Positions 22,612 to 34,154 of a stretch of DNA of 64,000 bases are shown in pieces. Below the pieces are notes generated by a model that worked only from the letters and a program-made list of their open reading frames with translations, was not told where the DNA came from and ran no database searches. The stretch comes from Aspergillus flavus (taxonomy: Eukaryota > Ascomycota > Eurotiomycetes > Eurotiales > Aspergillaceae): assembly GCF_009017415.1 (NCBI RefSeq), contig NC_092405.1, positions 2,542,001-2,606,000 on the forward strand. Reading direction: 5' to 3'. The position numbers and the translations under genes were made by a program. Within the stretch, counting starts at the first letter, position 1. Each line of letters opens with the position of its first letter.

Positions 22612-23912
22612 CTAGTTGTATCCACCGGATGGTGCCGTTGGCATGGGCCAGTCGTCTTCGGTGATACTGCTCCAAAAGATCCATATCATAGCTACTGATA
22701 GGAGGGTGAACAGAGTCTCGAACAATGCACCGTTGATCTTCCCGTTCGTGGCCTGACAGAGGTGGGTGCTGATGACATATTCGAAAATCTGACCAATAGC
22801 AAAGAGCAAGCCAGCACCACATAAGTAAACTTTTTTTGATGTCAGAGAATGGTTACCTAACATTGCGGAAGGGTTAAAATGGGGAACATACGCATTGGGC
22901 GGGACTCGCCCAGTATTCGAATCACCAACACGGCCTCCAAAACGAAGAATACCACCAGACAAACGAGTGGGAAAAGTTGGTACAGCACATAGAGAGCAAT
23001 GTTTCGGTACTCGGTTGACGGGTCAGGCTTGAACTCGCCGGTCCAGTTGAACCCCGTATCCAAAGCAATATAGCCAGTGCCAATGAAGAAAACCAAGGCG
23101 GATGCTGAGATGAGACCGAGCGACGCAGGCGTGCCATCATCGAGAAATTGGTAGCCCACCAAGGCGTTTAACAACAGTACCCAACATGTAGCGGTGATCG
23201 CGGCGATGTGCGCTGCAGAAAATCCCTGCATGTGACCGTTAGAATTCCGAACTGGTTATGGTTGGGCAAAGAAATCCTAGCATACTTTCCGGACCGCTGC
23301 GTCGAGAGGGAAAGCACCAACGCTAAAGATTTCGCAGATTTCGATAATGATGAAGCCGAGTAAGAACAGCTGTATCTCTCTATGATATACCCCAGATTAG
23401 TTGCTGCCCATTGTCTTTGTTTTGGTTCAATTTCACTGTGTACCTTCTCCCGACTGCTGCCTGTTTTCGCTCAGATCTCCATAGCAGCAAAAGCGATGTC
23501 AGGATGGCAATGAAGGCAAGTAAGATAGAGCCTACAACGTATTAGACTGCGATCGCATAATCATCCGGCATGGGCTTTATCATTATCTCATACCCAGATT
23601 TCCCAGATTTCGATTACCGCTAAGGGTAATGCCTGTGAGCGGACAACCACCAAAGGCAGCATTAGGGGGTTGGTTCTTGTCAACGAAAAGCTAGACAGAG
23701 GATCGATAAGTTAACGACAACCCTGCCCATTGAATAGGTGTAACGTTATAAAGCAAGGGAAAAGTCGCTTCACATACATTGCAGACTGGTAATGTAGAAT
23801 CTCGACAGAAGTCCTGAAATGGATGGAGAATCGGCGGTCAGCATACTTCCGGAGCCGGCATTTGCGTTTGTCGGGAACTCACGTGGAACTTCCCAAATTG
23901 CGTCGAGCCCAT
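22612..23912 (-). CDS. Chs7-family (chitin synthase export chaperone-like) seven-TM protein
   Basis: Seven predicted exons: 23912-23883, 23813-23778, 23690-23594, 23531-23444, 23379-23286, 23225-22892 and 22856-22612; every junction keeps frame, giving 307 aa. About seven hydrophobic helices are visible, and the layout follows Chs7: a short Cys-containing N-terminus (FHDFCRDSTLPVCN), an AVGRREIQLFLLG loop, LLLNALVGYQFLDDGT in the middle, and a final helix followed by FWSSITEDDW. Known role of the family: an ER chaperone needed for export of chitin synthase III (Chs3/ChsD-E type). It is shorter than canonical Chs7 (about 330 aa) and its N-terminus departs from the usual form, so it is more likely a Chs7-like paralog than the export factor itself. 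Seven exons is high for this window. No partner gene is adjacent. Confidence 0.8.
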
Positions 23913-26269
23913 GGTTCAGAGAGCGTTCAAATGAGAGATCATGCGAGATGTGTAGTAGCAAGAGAAAGTGGGCGCGGAGTGGTGCTGGTGGCGTGGTAGT
24001 GTAGGGGCTTAAATTGGTCGATTTCCTCGGACCCGCTGAGGACCGTTACGATCGGTCCGGCGCAGATCTGAGGCGCAGAACAAGCGGTATGGTTGCTGAC
24101 GATTATCGTTTATTGATTTTATTCGGACTCGTCAACGCCTTTCGTCTCTTGAGTGAGGGGCAAAAGATTTCACGAATTAATAGGAAAATGTTCCGGAGTA
24201 TTGACACGTCAAATTGTATGTCAATCGACTTCTGCAGCGTGACGAGACCGGTGGAGAGATGGACAAATTAGGAAGTAAATGACGGCGAGGCCGAGCAAAT
24301 TAACAAGATACTGGGGCAAGTGAGAGAGCCGGCGACGTATGTACTGTGTGTGGGACCGATGTATACTGCATTTATGTACAAAGAGAAGGTTTTGAACAGG
24401 CCGAAAGAAAAATGTAGAAGGATGTTGGAGGGAGGGAAAAAAGACGATGGCGGTGTTGGTCCTGGAAGTCGAAAGAGGGGGAGGGAAAAATAGAGAAAGA
24501 GAAAAAGAAAAAGAAAAACAGCTAAGGTATGAACGTGCTGTAGCAGGAAGAGGAAGGTGGTAACTCTTAACCAACAATTCTCATAGGCGCAAAACGGCTA
24601 AAGCGCACTAAAGAATGACGGTTCGTCTCGCCTTAGGACTAGACCCGAGACCTAGTGGATGGAAAAGTGGGCAAACCCAATGGCCAGCCAACTAATTTAA
24701 TACTTTATTCTTTGCCGATTTGAGAAGGATTACTTAAATGAAAAAGAAAAAAGAAAAATTTAACCCTGCAGCAAAGATGCAACTCAGGAACGTCGGAAGT
24801 GGAAGATGGTTGGCTGGGCTTCCTGTCAGTCAGGGATACCACGCGAGGCTGGTGAGGCTGGTTAACCCATGATCATCAGTTGATGGTTGGATTCAGTCTG
24901 TTCAGATCGAATTCACAGTGGTGGATGAAGTATTTAGATCTTAAACTTGTCCCATTCCACCCTTACATATAGATCGGATGTGGTTCACCCATGGTTAATA
25001 GTTTGGGTTGTCCCTGAACTCGGGTAAGGTTCCCTTGGGTCCATTTCCCCAGTTTCTATTTCTGGGATATTGGTTGCCTGAACTTTAAGGAACTCAACTC
25101 GACGGGTTTCTCTGCCAATAAGAACTTTGCCGTGCAACCATTGATTGTTGGAAATGTTTGTTTGTTACCTTAGGCACTTACTAACAGTAGTACATACCTA
25201 GGTAAGTATCTTCAACTACTACTCCCAGGTAACTACTAAGGCATCTTTGAAAACTTGGCCGTATCTCGGATATAGTACAGGATGTAAAGAAAAGACAGCG
25301 AGCTCTTCGGACCATATTAATATGTCAAGATTGGGAAAATACAAAACCGACTGGTAACCTTGGAACCACAGCTCTCGGTTCTGTGCGAGTCTGAAACGAT
25401 TCCATGAAAGGGAACTTATCACCACAAGCCACTGCGCGCCACTGTGACATCTCAGCCAAGGGATAATCCACCTTCTCTCCTTCCGATTCTGACTCCCGCC
25501 CCTCCCTTTTTCTTTTTTTCTTTCTTTCCTCAGTACAGATCAAATGACGGAGATACACAGAGACGACGTATACTTCATCCCTAAGGATGTATTGCTATCA
25601 GCAGAGTCAGTATTTACTAGTAGTATTCCTAGTCTTCAGTGTACTCGAGTTGGGTCAATTGTGCATACATCAATGGATTTAACCTTATTACCGAGTATAG
25701 TAGTGAATAATTTCTGGTTCCCTTGTTGAAACAAAAAACTCTATTTCTCCACCTCGATGCCGATATAATCCGGTATAGGCAAGGAAAGAATCTCAAAAGT
25801 TAGTAAACACGAATGGTTTATGTTCTGCAATAACTTTTGGGGTACATATTGCCCTGAGACATCAGATAATTCTGCATTAGCTATGTACCTACCCGCGAGA
25901 GCAACCCAGCCACGCACACAATGGAGTCAAACCACAACTTCTGTAAGACACAATGCATGATTCCAAAATGTGTCAGGCTGTATTGCACAGCAGTGTATAT
26001 CGTAGCTATTCTGTCTTGGACTTACTCAGTTACTTGACTGCTGTTTTACTTTCTTGGAACTAGGTCATCCCTTGCTTCACTTAGACCCTCATACGTTATG
26101 ATCACGAATTTTCTTGCGGAGGTGTTCCTTATATGAGGATATTTTCAACCATTTCAGAAGCCTGACAAGGTTTAGAGTCGAGGGTCAATCATGGAGTCTT
26201 CAGTGGCAATCGTCCAATTCATACGCAACCACTACCTATCCCTGCGGTTCTACAGGTCGTACGAGCTTT
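23913..26269. other. 2.36-kb gene-free region
   Basis: The largest empty interval in the window. Only short frames (under 120 codons) occur and none shows a motif. It has purine-rich runs near 24467-24520 and 24738-24760, and a CT run near 25495-25530. It contains the Chs7-like 5' flank on the left and the dienelactone-hydrolase 3' flank on the right. A non-coding transcript or decayed element could hide here, but I see no terminal repeats. Confidence 0.5.
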
Positions 26270-27487
26270 TCAACACACATCCTCGATCTCCAATTCCCGG
26301 CCATCGTGCTCACCCAGGTCCAGTTTCAGAGTCCGTCCAAACAGCTCGAGTAGCATCTCGAAACAAACCTTGGTGATGGCGGGGTCATATCGCCCCTTGC
26401 TCAGTTCATCACGAATAAAAGCGTCTATCGGATGATAATGTCAGTCGGACCAATTTCAAAGGTGTTATTATCTCTCTTAATATAATGTGTAACGTACGTT
26501 GAGCCCAAGCCACCTCGTAAAAGCTAAACAAGACCCCCTTGTCTTGAAGTGTTTTACGAATTAGGTCTCTTCCTTCCGGGGGGACATGGTTATCGTTTTT
26601 TCCGAAGATCTAGCACTTCCGTTAGACTATTGCACAGATGGGTTTTCTTGAGCGAAAGGACCAAGTTGCCGAGAGCCATTCGAGACAAGTAGTTTCATAT
26701 AGAACAGGAAAGACTTACCATTATCAATTCTCCTTTGATATCCTCTGCTCTAGCTAAGCTATCATCGTTTTTACCGGCAGCAAGGGTCTTGCTGTGGATG
26801 TCTGTTGCAAAGTAACACACTGCCGCCTTTACTCGACTATCTAACGCACAGCGATACGCAAGATGGCCACCAAGGCACATACCCGTCGCGCCCACACGAC
26901 CAGTGCATGTGGGCAGTGACAAGAGATAGTCGACACACAGTGATGCGTCCTCATCGTACGCAGCTAATTTCTATATACTTGTCAGAGAACTTCTCTGTCA
27001 GGTCTCTTAGATTTCCAAAATGTTAAATATTATTATACCTTGCTGACTTTCCATTTGTTCCCTTTATCCGTGTCCTCGGCATTGTATTCCAATGGCTCTG
27101 GACCGGTGAATTCGTGATAAGTAGAGGGAGCAGCACAAATATATCCTTGACCAGCGATTTGCCTAGCAAACCGTGAAACAGGCCCAGTCACTATAGATGT
27201 TAGGACACTGAAAAGTTGGGGAGAGAATGACGAAATACCTTGATAGATCTCACTGAATACCACTACGCCAGGGAATCGGGCCTTAGGATATCCAGGGATA
27301 GTGGGATGGAATACATAGATGCCTTCATAGTCACCGCCATGTTAGCTAGGTGACCTCTAATCCTCAATGAAAAGACCCCATCTGAGCCTGCAAGCTCAAA
27401 GATGAATAGATAAATTGGTGCCTCACGCATGGTTCCATTCCCATCTGCCTTGGTTGGCACATCGTGGAAAGACTCTTGAATCAACAT
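26270..27487 (-). CDS. Dienelactone hydrolase family protein
   Basis: Six exons: 27487-27427, 27322-27239, 27190-27039, 26970-26719, 26609-26498 and 26424-26270, joining in frame to 271 aa. The alpha/beta-hydrolase signature is clear: RIYVFHPTIPGYPKARFPGVVVFSEIYQ at the start, GATGMCLGGH around the nucleophile C131, GKNDNHVPPEGR around D189 and HAFIRDE at H221, giving the Cys-Asp-His triad of dienelactone hydrolases. Family role: hydrolysis of dienelactones in aromatic (beta-ketoadipate-type) catabolism, although many fungal members have unknown ester substrates. No signal peptide, so cytosolic. Length fits the family (240-280 aa). No other aromatic-degradation gene is nearby, so the pathway assignment is open. 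Confidence 0.9.
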
Positions 27488-28324
27488 ATCTACCTGAGAC
27501 GGTATATAAATCGTACGATGATTTGCGGTTACAGTGATTGATTGATTGATAGGTATGGGCTGGGAGACTTAATGAGAATTTAGCTTTCAATTAGTTAGCT
27601 GCGGGCCTGCGGGGAAGATTGTCCGATAAGATCGAGGACCCTAGTCATGTGACTAGAGATGCAGGATGAGCTGCTTGCAATCAAAATAATCAGCTTGGTT
27701 AGAGAATGTAAAATGCCCGTGGTTTCGAATATACTTGGGAGTTATCTTTAGATTTGATACATTAGACTGGAAGAAGAGACCATCCGGGAGCCAAGAATAC
27801 ATCAAGAGCCAATCTATTAATAATATGCTTCTGGTCAATGCCGACATACGTATGCTGCTGTGCGTAAATTGCTCGATTAATTCCAATATACCTAATATAT
27901 CGATTGGACTCCGCCTCCTGCCCTGCGACCAAGGCTATCATGTATAACGCCAGTTCCAAAAACCAGCCCACGTGTTGTACATCATTTTTTTCCTCGAGAT
28001 TAGATATTAATAAAGAAATGGAGCAAGTTGATAAAGCACGTGTCCCAAAAGAAACCAATAATTTACATCGAAAGATACACATTAAAATCTGAATCAAGAT
28101 TAAAAAGAACTCATTGATCGGGGAATCGAAGTGGATGCTCAGGCTCTGCACAATCACCATGAGAGGAATGCTCAGCAGAGTCGGCTTGTGAGTAATAAAG
28201 AAACATACTCATCCAATCCACATAGAACTTGGAATACTCTAGGTGGACCGTCATAAGTGTAGCCTTTCTAAACGTGTCCACTAGTAAGGCAGCTAGTTGA
28301 CATTTTGCATGTACGGCTGTTTTC
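27488..28324. other. intergenic: dienelactone-hydrolase promoter and Erg4 3' flank
   Basis: AT-rich. An open frame of 132 codons on the minus strand (28160-27762) lies just downstream of Erg4, has no motif and is treated as chance. CACGTG cores occur at 27970 and 28037, of unknown meaning. Confidence 0.45.
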
Positions 28325-30111
28325 TCAAAACACGTACTTTATAATAGATCAGTCCGCATATTCCACGGCCAGTGATTTAGTGAGATTGAACTTACGGGAA
28401 TGAAAAGATAAGGGACTCGTCTTTCATACTCTAACCAGGCTTCACCGTATTTGTTGCGACAGCGCTGGATATCTCGCAAAGCACGGTGAGAGATCATGCA
28501 TGCAAAGAAAACAGGGTAGAACCAGGGGAATGGGCTTTTGAAGCCAGTGATAAGACCCCAGTTCAACGCAAAGAAAAGATCGCAAGTGTAGTGGATCTTA
28601 CGGGCTTTGCCGTCTGTGCACGTGTCAGCTCAATTCATCTGCCATTGGTACTCAAGTATAGGAATATAGTTAACTTACACCAACCATCCACCAAGATCTT
28701 GGAGCCATCTTCAGCCGTGATGGTCTTGGGGTTTTCCAATGTTTGCCATGGAAGCTGCGGGAACGTATTTCGGAAGACCATAGTTCCGCGCTCCTGCTGA
28801 CGATAACGGTTCTTCTGACTGTTGGTAGTATCCCAAACCCAATATACGAAGAGATATGCAATATAGAGGAATGTCAAGAAGTAGCGGTTCCAATGATAGG
28901 TGGCCGGGTCATGGTTGGCAAGGTAGATCGTGCAATGGCAGTAGCTTAAGGGCACGCCGGCAAGATTCCAGAAAATTAGCATGAAACCCCATTTTTCATA
29001 GTACATATCCCTGTCCTAGTGTTAACCGGCTAAGAATCGTTTTCTTCGCGGCTAGCAGAATCATGACTTACCAGGTTGACACTATGCACTCCTCGCCCTT
29101 GGAGCAGGCATTTGCGTATAGGAAATGCGCCATCAAAAGAAACCCTACCTCTCCAGAGACGTAGCCGTAGACTTCGTATTGTCTGGCCGCAGCGCCCATA
29201 GTGACAAAAAGGAGGATATACCAAGGGAGGCGGACTTCAAAGAACATCTTGAAATCCAAGATGCCGAACATCCGGGGATTGAGTTCGGCGCCCATGAAGA
29301 AGTCATAGATGGGATAACCTGTCATACGATGTTGAGCTCCACGTGCCAAAGCTGAGAAGTATGCAACAAAAGACACCAGAAATCCGGAGATGATGGCGAC
29401 ACTCATTAGAGAGCCAAACTCGTCGATAATAGTATATAGTTTGAAAATTCCGGTGAAGTGTAGTGTCAAAGCCAGCAAGATACTTGTGTAAAAAGACCAG
29501 ACCGCAGAGCAATAATATGGCAGTTGCTTTCCTCCGAGGTGCGGCAGAGGGCGGCCCATAACAGTGATGCCCGGTAGGAGCAAGTAGCAAGCGCCCTCGA
29601 AAAGGAAAAACACCCAGTAGATAGTCCATGCCTTGATAGAAGGGAAGGCACCCACGTAGACTAAGTTGGCTAGGTGCGCGATGAAAGCTAACGTGCTCTG
29701 TCCTTCCGAGGCACGAGGGAACTTTCCATCGTAATAGACGGCACCAATCCACATGTAATACATTAGCATTGGAAACCCGATCATCATAGACAATACACCC
29801 CAGGAGCCACCAAATTCAAAGTGTCCACTGTAATCAACTTTGGGATCCTTGCCCTCTTCCCAACCGTCGACAATCCGAGGTTTCTTCTCCGTGGAGATGG
29901 TGTGTCCGTTAGTCGCAACTGTTTTCGCTTCCTCCTCCAAAATGTCTTCAGTCTTTGTCTTTCCGGAGGTGCGTCTACGAGTCACAGATTTAGATCCCCT
30001 CACCATGTCGACCGCGGAGTCGGATGTGTCGTCCGTGTTTGTCTCTGATGCCACAGCGCTGCTGCGAGTAACCCGACGACCTGGGGTCTCAATGAAACCG
30101 GGACGCTCCAT
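28325..30111 (-). CDS. erg4: Sterol C-24(28) reductase Erg4 (ergosterol biosynthesis)
   Basis: Exons 30111-29072, 29010-28679, 28613-28396 and 28336-28325 give 533 aa. After a basic, disordered N-terminus of about 85 residues, eight or more membrane helices follow. [25 protein letters not shown] and the segment [19 protein letters not shown] are hallmarks of the ERG4/ERG24 sterol reductase family, and [22 protein letters not shown] near the end is the usual C-terminus. The N-terminal wording and VDGWYGKARK point to Erg4 rather than the C-14 reductase Erg24. Reaction: NADPH-dependent reduction of ergosta-5,7,22,24(28)-tetraenol to ergosterol, in the ER. The last coding exon is predicted to be only 12 nt (three codons plus TGA) after a 59-nt intron. 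Confidence 0.92.
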
Positions 30112-31120
30112 TTTCCTGGTAATGAAACCAATTGATCAATAAGGCTGTTCGTATCGATGCGCACGCATTTTGGAAGCACTGAAAACATAGAGACACGCGG
30201 CGAAAAGTAGAGACTGTGGCAAGTCCTCTTGTCTGTTTCCGCATCCCCTTTCAACAGCAAAAAAATGTTACTTACTTGGGTGTTTTCCCCGTCTGAGAGC
30301 GCGTGACGGTCATGATATTGGAACCATATGAGGATTAGAATGATATAGAATAATTTGGAGTTGTTGAGACAAAGCAATTGGGTGAAAATATAAAGATGGT
30401 GGGAAAAGCCAGAGTCAGGGAGAAGGAGAATGTTTTGAACAACAATTCATTACTCCGTACCTTAGTTTAATTACCTTGTCGGGTAAGATTTTCGGCCATT
30501 CATCGTCCTTATAGCGTCCCCATAAGGTGCCTTAGCACTAGCCTAGTCTATGGACCTCTACCACTAAAGGTACTACCTAGCACCTTTCGAGACTACTTTC
30601 ACCAAGACTTGGTTCAACGCCTTCACGATAATTTTTGAGCTCTAGCTGCGGAATACATAGCTAGTAGTACCTATGTGCATCAGGTTCCTTCAGTGCTCAC
30701 GCCCCAACTTCAATATCTGGATAAATTACCATTCGAATAGATGCACACAATACAGCGGATGCTGGGTCTGGGTATATAATACTGATTAATTCGCGTGGCA
30801 GAGGAATTCTGTCAAGAAAAAGGATACCACAATTACCTAACAATGTCTTTCTATAACAAGGTGTCCGCGCTATATATCAGAAAAAAAAAATGCTTGCCCA
30901 TAACATATTCTAGGTTAATAATTCAATATGTATACCTTTCACAGTATAACCGACCGTCAGACTCCTATCGTTGTCTCCTCCTGCCTACACTCCTTTAAGC
31001 AGAACATAACATGTCCAAAGGCTAAACCAATAGGTGAATCGGCAGTAAGAAGGAAAGTGCAAAGAGGGAAGAAAAGGCATGGAATACAGTATAGAAGAGC
31101 CAACCATTGGGGGTTTCCCT
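30112..31120. other. intergenic: Erg4 promoter and RING-protein 3' flank
   Basis: AT-rich, without a credible ORF. TACTCCGTA lies at 30451-30459, about 340 bases upstream of the Erg4 ATG. I could not identify an SrbA-type sterol element by eye. Confidence 0.5.
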
Positions 31121-33390
31121 TCAGGCGCCTCTTTGAATGTTAGTCGACATGAGTGTGATCTTCTTGTTCTTTTTCTTCTTTCCGCCACCGGAAGTGGAAG
31201 GGTTATTTTCATTTGTAGCGGCTTGAGCCAGCAATTCGTGCTCCTGTTGGGCAAACAACTCCTCCTCCCACCCCTCAAGCCAACCATCGCGAGGAGCAGC
31301 CCCTAGAGGTGAACCTGCTTGCTGGGCGAGTGTTGGAACAGCGGCTGTCCCCCACACGGTGCGAACGCCTGGAGGACTGGTTGATGACGAATCAGCAGCT
31401 CCAGGATGTGAGGATTCGGGAGGCGATGTAGAAGAACCAAAATTTGAGGGGCCAGGGCCTGAAGCACCGCCCGTTAAGGGTTGGAAGTCGTGATCAAAGA
31501 ACAAAGGGTCAGTAACGCTAATGCTTGACCTCCTATTGCGACGAACGGCAGCCCAATGTTTCTCATCCTCCTTCTGAGCACGAACCCGGTCTTTTTCTTC
31601 GCGAGCCTCTTTCTCCCTATTTCTCTTTCTTCTCCTCGCCGTTTCGGCCGCAAAGCGCTCTAAGATCTCTGGCCCAACCACATCCCGCCAGTCACATTCG
31701 AGAAAGTTTACTTCACACCCTTGTGGGAGATGACCGAGATATTTAACCCGCTTTCTGAGCTCATCGTCAACGATATGACCAGTGGATATGTGTTCAACGC
31801 GAGGAAGGATGGTCGCAGGGAACGATGAATAATCGCCGAATGCAGTCTTTAGAATGCGGATGTCAAGAGGCGAGAGATAGAAATGGGGTAGTGCTTGATA
31901 AAAGTAGAATGGGTGATCAGACGACGCTGAAACCCGACCAGTGCCAGGATCTCTCTGTTTGGCTTTCGCCGCAGGTACAGAGTTGATATTGACAAGATTC
32001 AACGCCTGTGTCATACGATCTGTTTCACTATATATGCCTGGCATAGAAGTTGCCACATCTGGGCTGGCATCTGGTTGCGCCGGCTGCTCAGTCGAGGTGA
32101 CTTGTCCGGATTTAGAATCGTGCTGTGATTTGTAAATTATCGCAACCTCATCAGTCGGTGACTGAGCAAGACTGGAATCCTTTGGTATGTTGATCGCTGT
32201 AGGCTGCTGCGAGATACCTGGCGGGTTACCAATTCCCTTCACCTTTGTTTTGGCGTCATTGATGGCTGCAATCGCTTTTTGCGTCCATGTTGTCTCGTCG
32301 CCGAACAGGACCTCATCTTCTGCTTCTTGGCGGCGGAGGTCTTCTATCTCACTGTCATATTGGCCGACCATGTAGTCTTCGCCTCCTTTCATAATACGAG
32401 CATAATCAGCAACCTCAGCGGCATGGTACCATGGGATATCCTCATCCGGCCCGATACTTTCAGCACCGTCACGGGGCAGTGCCAGAGTGCTCCTTGGTTC
32501 TCTTTTCACGAGCCTCAAAACAACGTCGCCACCCTCAAAAGGTAGGTCACCTTCTTGACCACGAAACCATCGTACGGGGCGTGTTTCCGTAATATATATC
32601 GTGTCCCAACAAATAGGGCATTTTTTCCATCGTGGCTTCTTCTCAGGCAGCGAGTTTTCTTCATCGGTCGAGTGCATATATCTGATAAGGCAAGGAAGGC
32701 AAAATATATGGCCGCAACGAGCCATTCGAGGTGCTACTGGAGTAGATAAGCAGATTGGACAGCTGGCAGACTGAGTCTGAGCCGAGACTAAAACCTGAAG
32801 TACAGAATCCCAGTCCAGGTGGACGTCAGCGTTGGCTGCCTGTGCATGGTAGCCTCGGTTCGATGTCACAATAAACCGGTAGTTCGCATGGACGTAACGA
32901 GCTTTGTCCATGGCATGGTGTCCGGACCCTAACCCCCATGACGCATATCGACGAATGTTCCGCGGTGGAGGTTGATACTGAGGACGAGGGGGGAGAGAGA
33001 AATTCATTAGATGAGTGATGGACGTTTGTCCCTTTCGGCTGTTTGTCGATCTCATGATGGCCTGTATATTATCATGCTAGTTAACTCGCTTGGATCAACG
33101 GTGAAAGGTGTGTAAATGAGTTAGGGATAACCCACAGACTCGCTATACTCTTCATCATCTAGTAAACGAGGGCGCCTTTGTCGCTTATGTTGACTTTTCC
33201 GGGACTGGTTGCTTCTCGGAGTGTTTGTATTCCTCGATGTCAAGCCTGCTCCGAAACTACCAGAGCCTCCCGCGCGTCGTTGAGAACCGCTATCAATCGA
33301 GGAAGGGGAGTGGTATGTCGTAGATCCTGACTGATTCGGGATGTTGACTGCCTTCGAAGGGGTTGATGTCTGGCCAAAGTTGGACGACAT
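31121..33390 (-). CDS. RNF10/Mag2-like RING-finger E3 ligase
   Basis: Exons 33390-33136 and 33061-31121 give 731 aa. An in-frame ATG at 33513 would add 41 residues. The N-terminus is basic and Ser-rich (KSQHKRQRRPRLLDD), then SWGLGSGHHAMDKARYVHANYRFIV precedes a C3HC4 RING at about residues 186-240 (CPICLSTPVAPRMARCGHIFCLPC ... CPICWD). A long middle part leads to HPFYFYQALPHFYLSPLDIRILK and a Glu/Arg coiled coil, and the protein ends with a Lys-rich segment and ITLMSTNIQRGA. This architecture matches RNF10 and yeast Mag2, which ubiquitylate 40S proteins in ribosome quality control. The enzymatic role is by family only. It shares a 764-base divergent promoter with the Ubp3-like deubiquitinase, which in other organisms acts on the same 40S ubiquitin marks. 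Confidence 0.85.
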
Positions 33391-34154
33391 TTCTTCCTTC
33401 CACTCCGATTCAATAAGATGCCCTTCTCCTACGGTGGGGAGGAGAGTGGAAAGCAGTGATTGGAAGGATAGCGCGGCAGAATTGAGCCTTTGCCGTCGAC
33501 GCAGCAGACTCACAATGTCAAGATATGAAATAATGCAAGATAAGGATGGGCAGAATCATCACAGTGAGAACCCCGAGGGGCAGCACCAGGCGAGGAGAAG
33601 CACCAGGGTTCCCGATCCTTCTCCTAAAGAACGAGAGAGAGAGGGACAATCTCGAGGAGGGGCGAGTATGTCATTTTCTTGGCGGCATATAACTGGAGCC
33701 TCAGGCACGTGCCGCCCACCCAAAAAAACATCATCTCATCTCAGCTCCAACGCATCCTTCCCCGTTGTTCTGCTTGCCGCGAGTCTAGTTCGCCTCCCCT
33801 CCCCTCCCTCTCCTATTGCTGGTTCCTCGGGTATCTGTCTGAGGTATAGTCAATTATAACTTGATTGTTAGGAAGTGTCCTGCATCAGGTTGGTGTCTCT
33901 CACTCTCCTCTCCTTTAATCAATCGCGCATCTCCCAACTGATGAGTCCTTCAGGCCTCCACAGGACTACCAGCGCCAAGCTTTAGCCGACGATTTTCAAT
34001 CCTAACTCACGGTCACCGGCCTGGAAGATAGGATGGCTGCATAGACGGGTGAAAAAAAGCCCCATCATCTTGGTTCCCCCGTCTTACATCGTATGGCTCC
34101 CATTGAGGCAACGCGTGGCTGAATAGTCCAGGCGACTTCCCGACGTGCCTAGAC
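33391..34154. other. divergent promoter between a RING ligase and a deubiquitinase
   Basis: Head-to-head gap, strongly CT-rich around 33790-33910. A CACGTG core occurs at 33703. An alternative open frame begins just upstream of, and overlaps, the Ubp3-like start. No operator can be assigned. Confidence 0.5.

Noticed and set aside
27762..28160. 132-codon minus-strand frame downstream of erg4
   Set aside because: Hydrophobic but motif-free, in probable erg4 3' UTR; no supporting signals.
33698..33710. Other CACGTG cores (for example 27970, 28037, 33703, 51128, 56430)
   Set aside because: Their number is close to chance for 64 kb and the adjacent genes give no reason to propose bHLH control.
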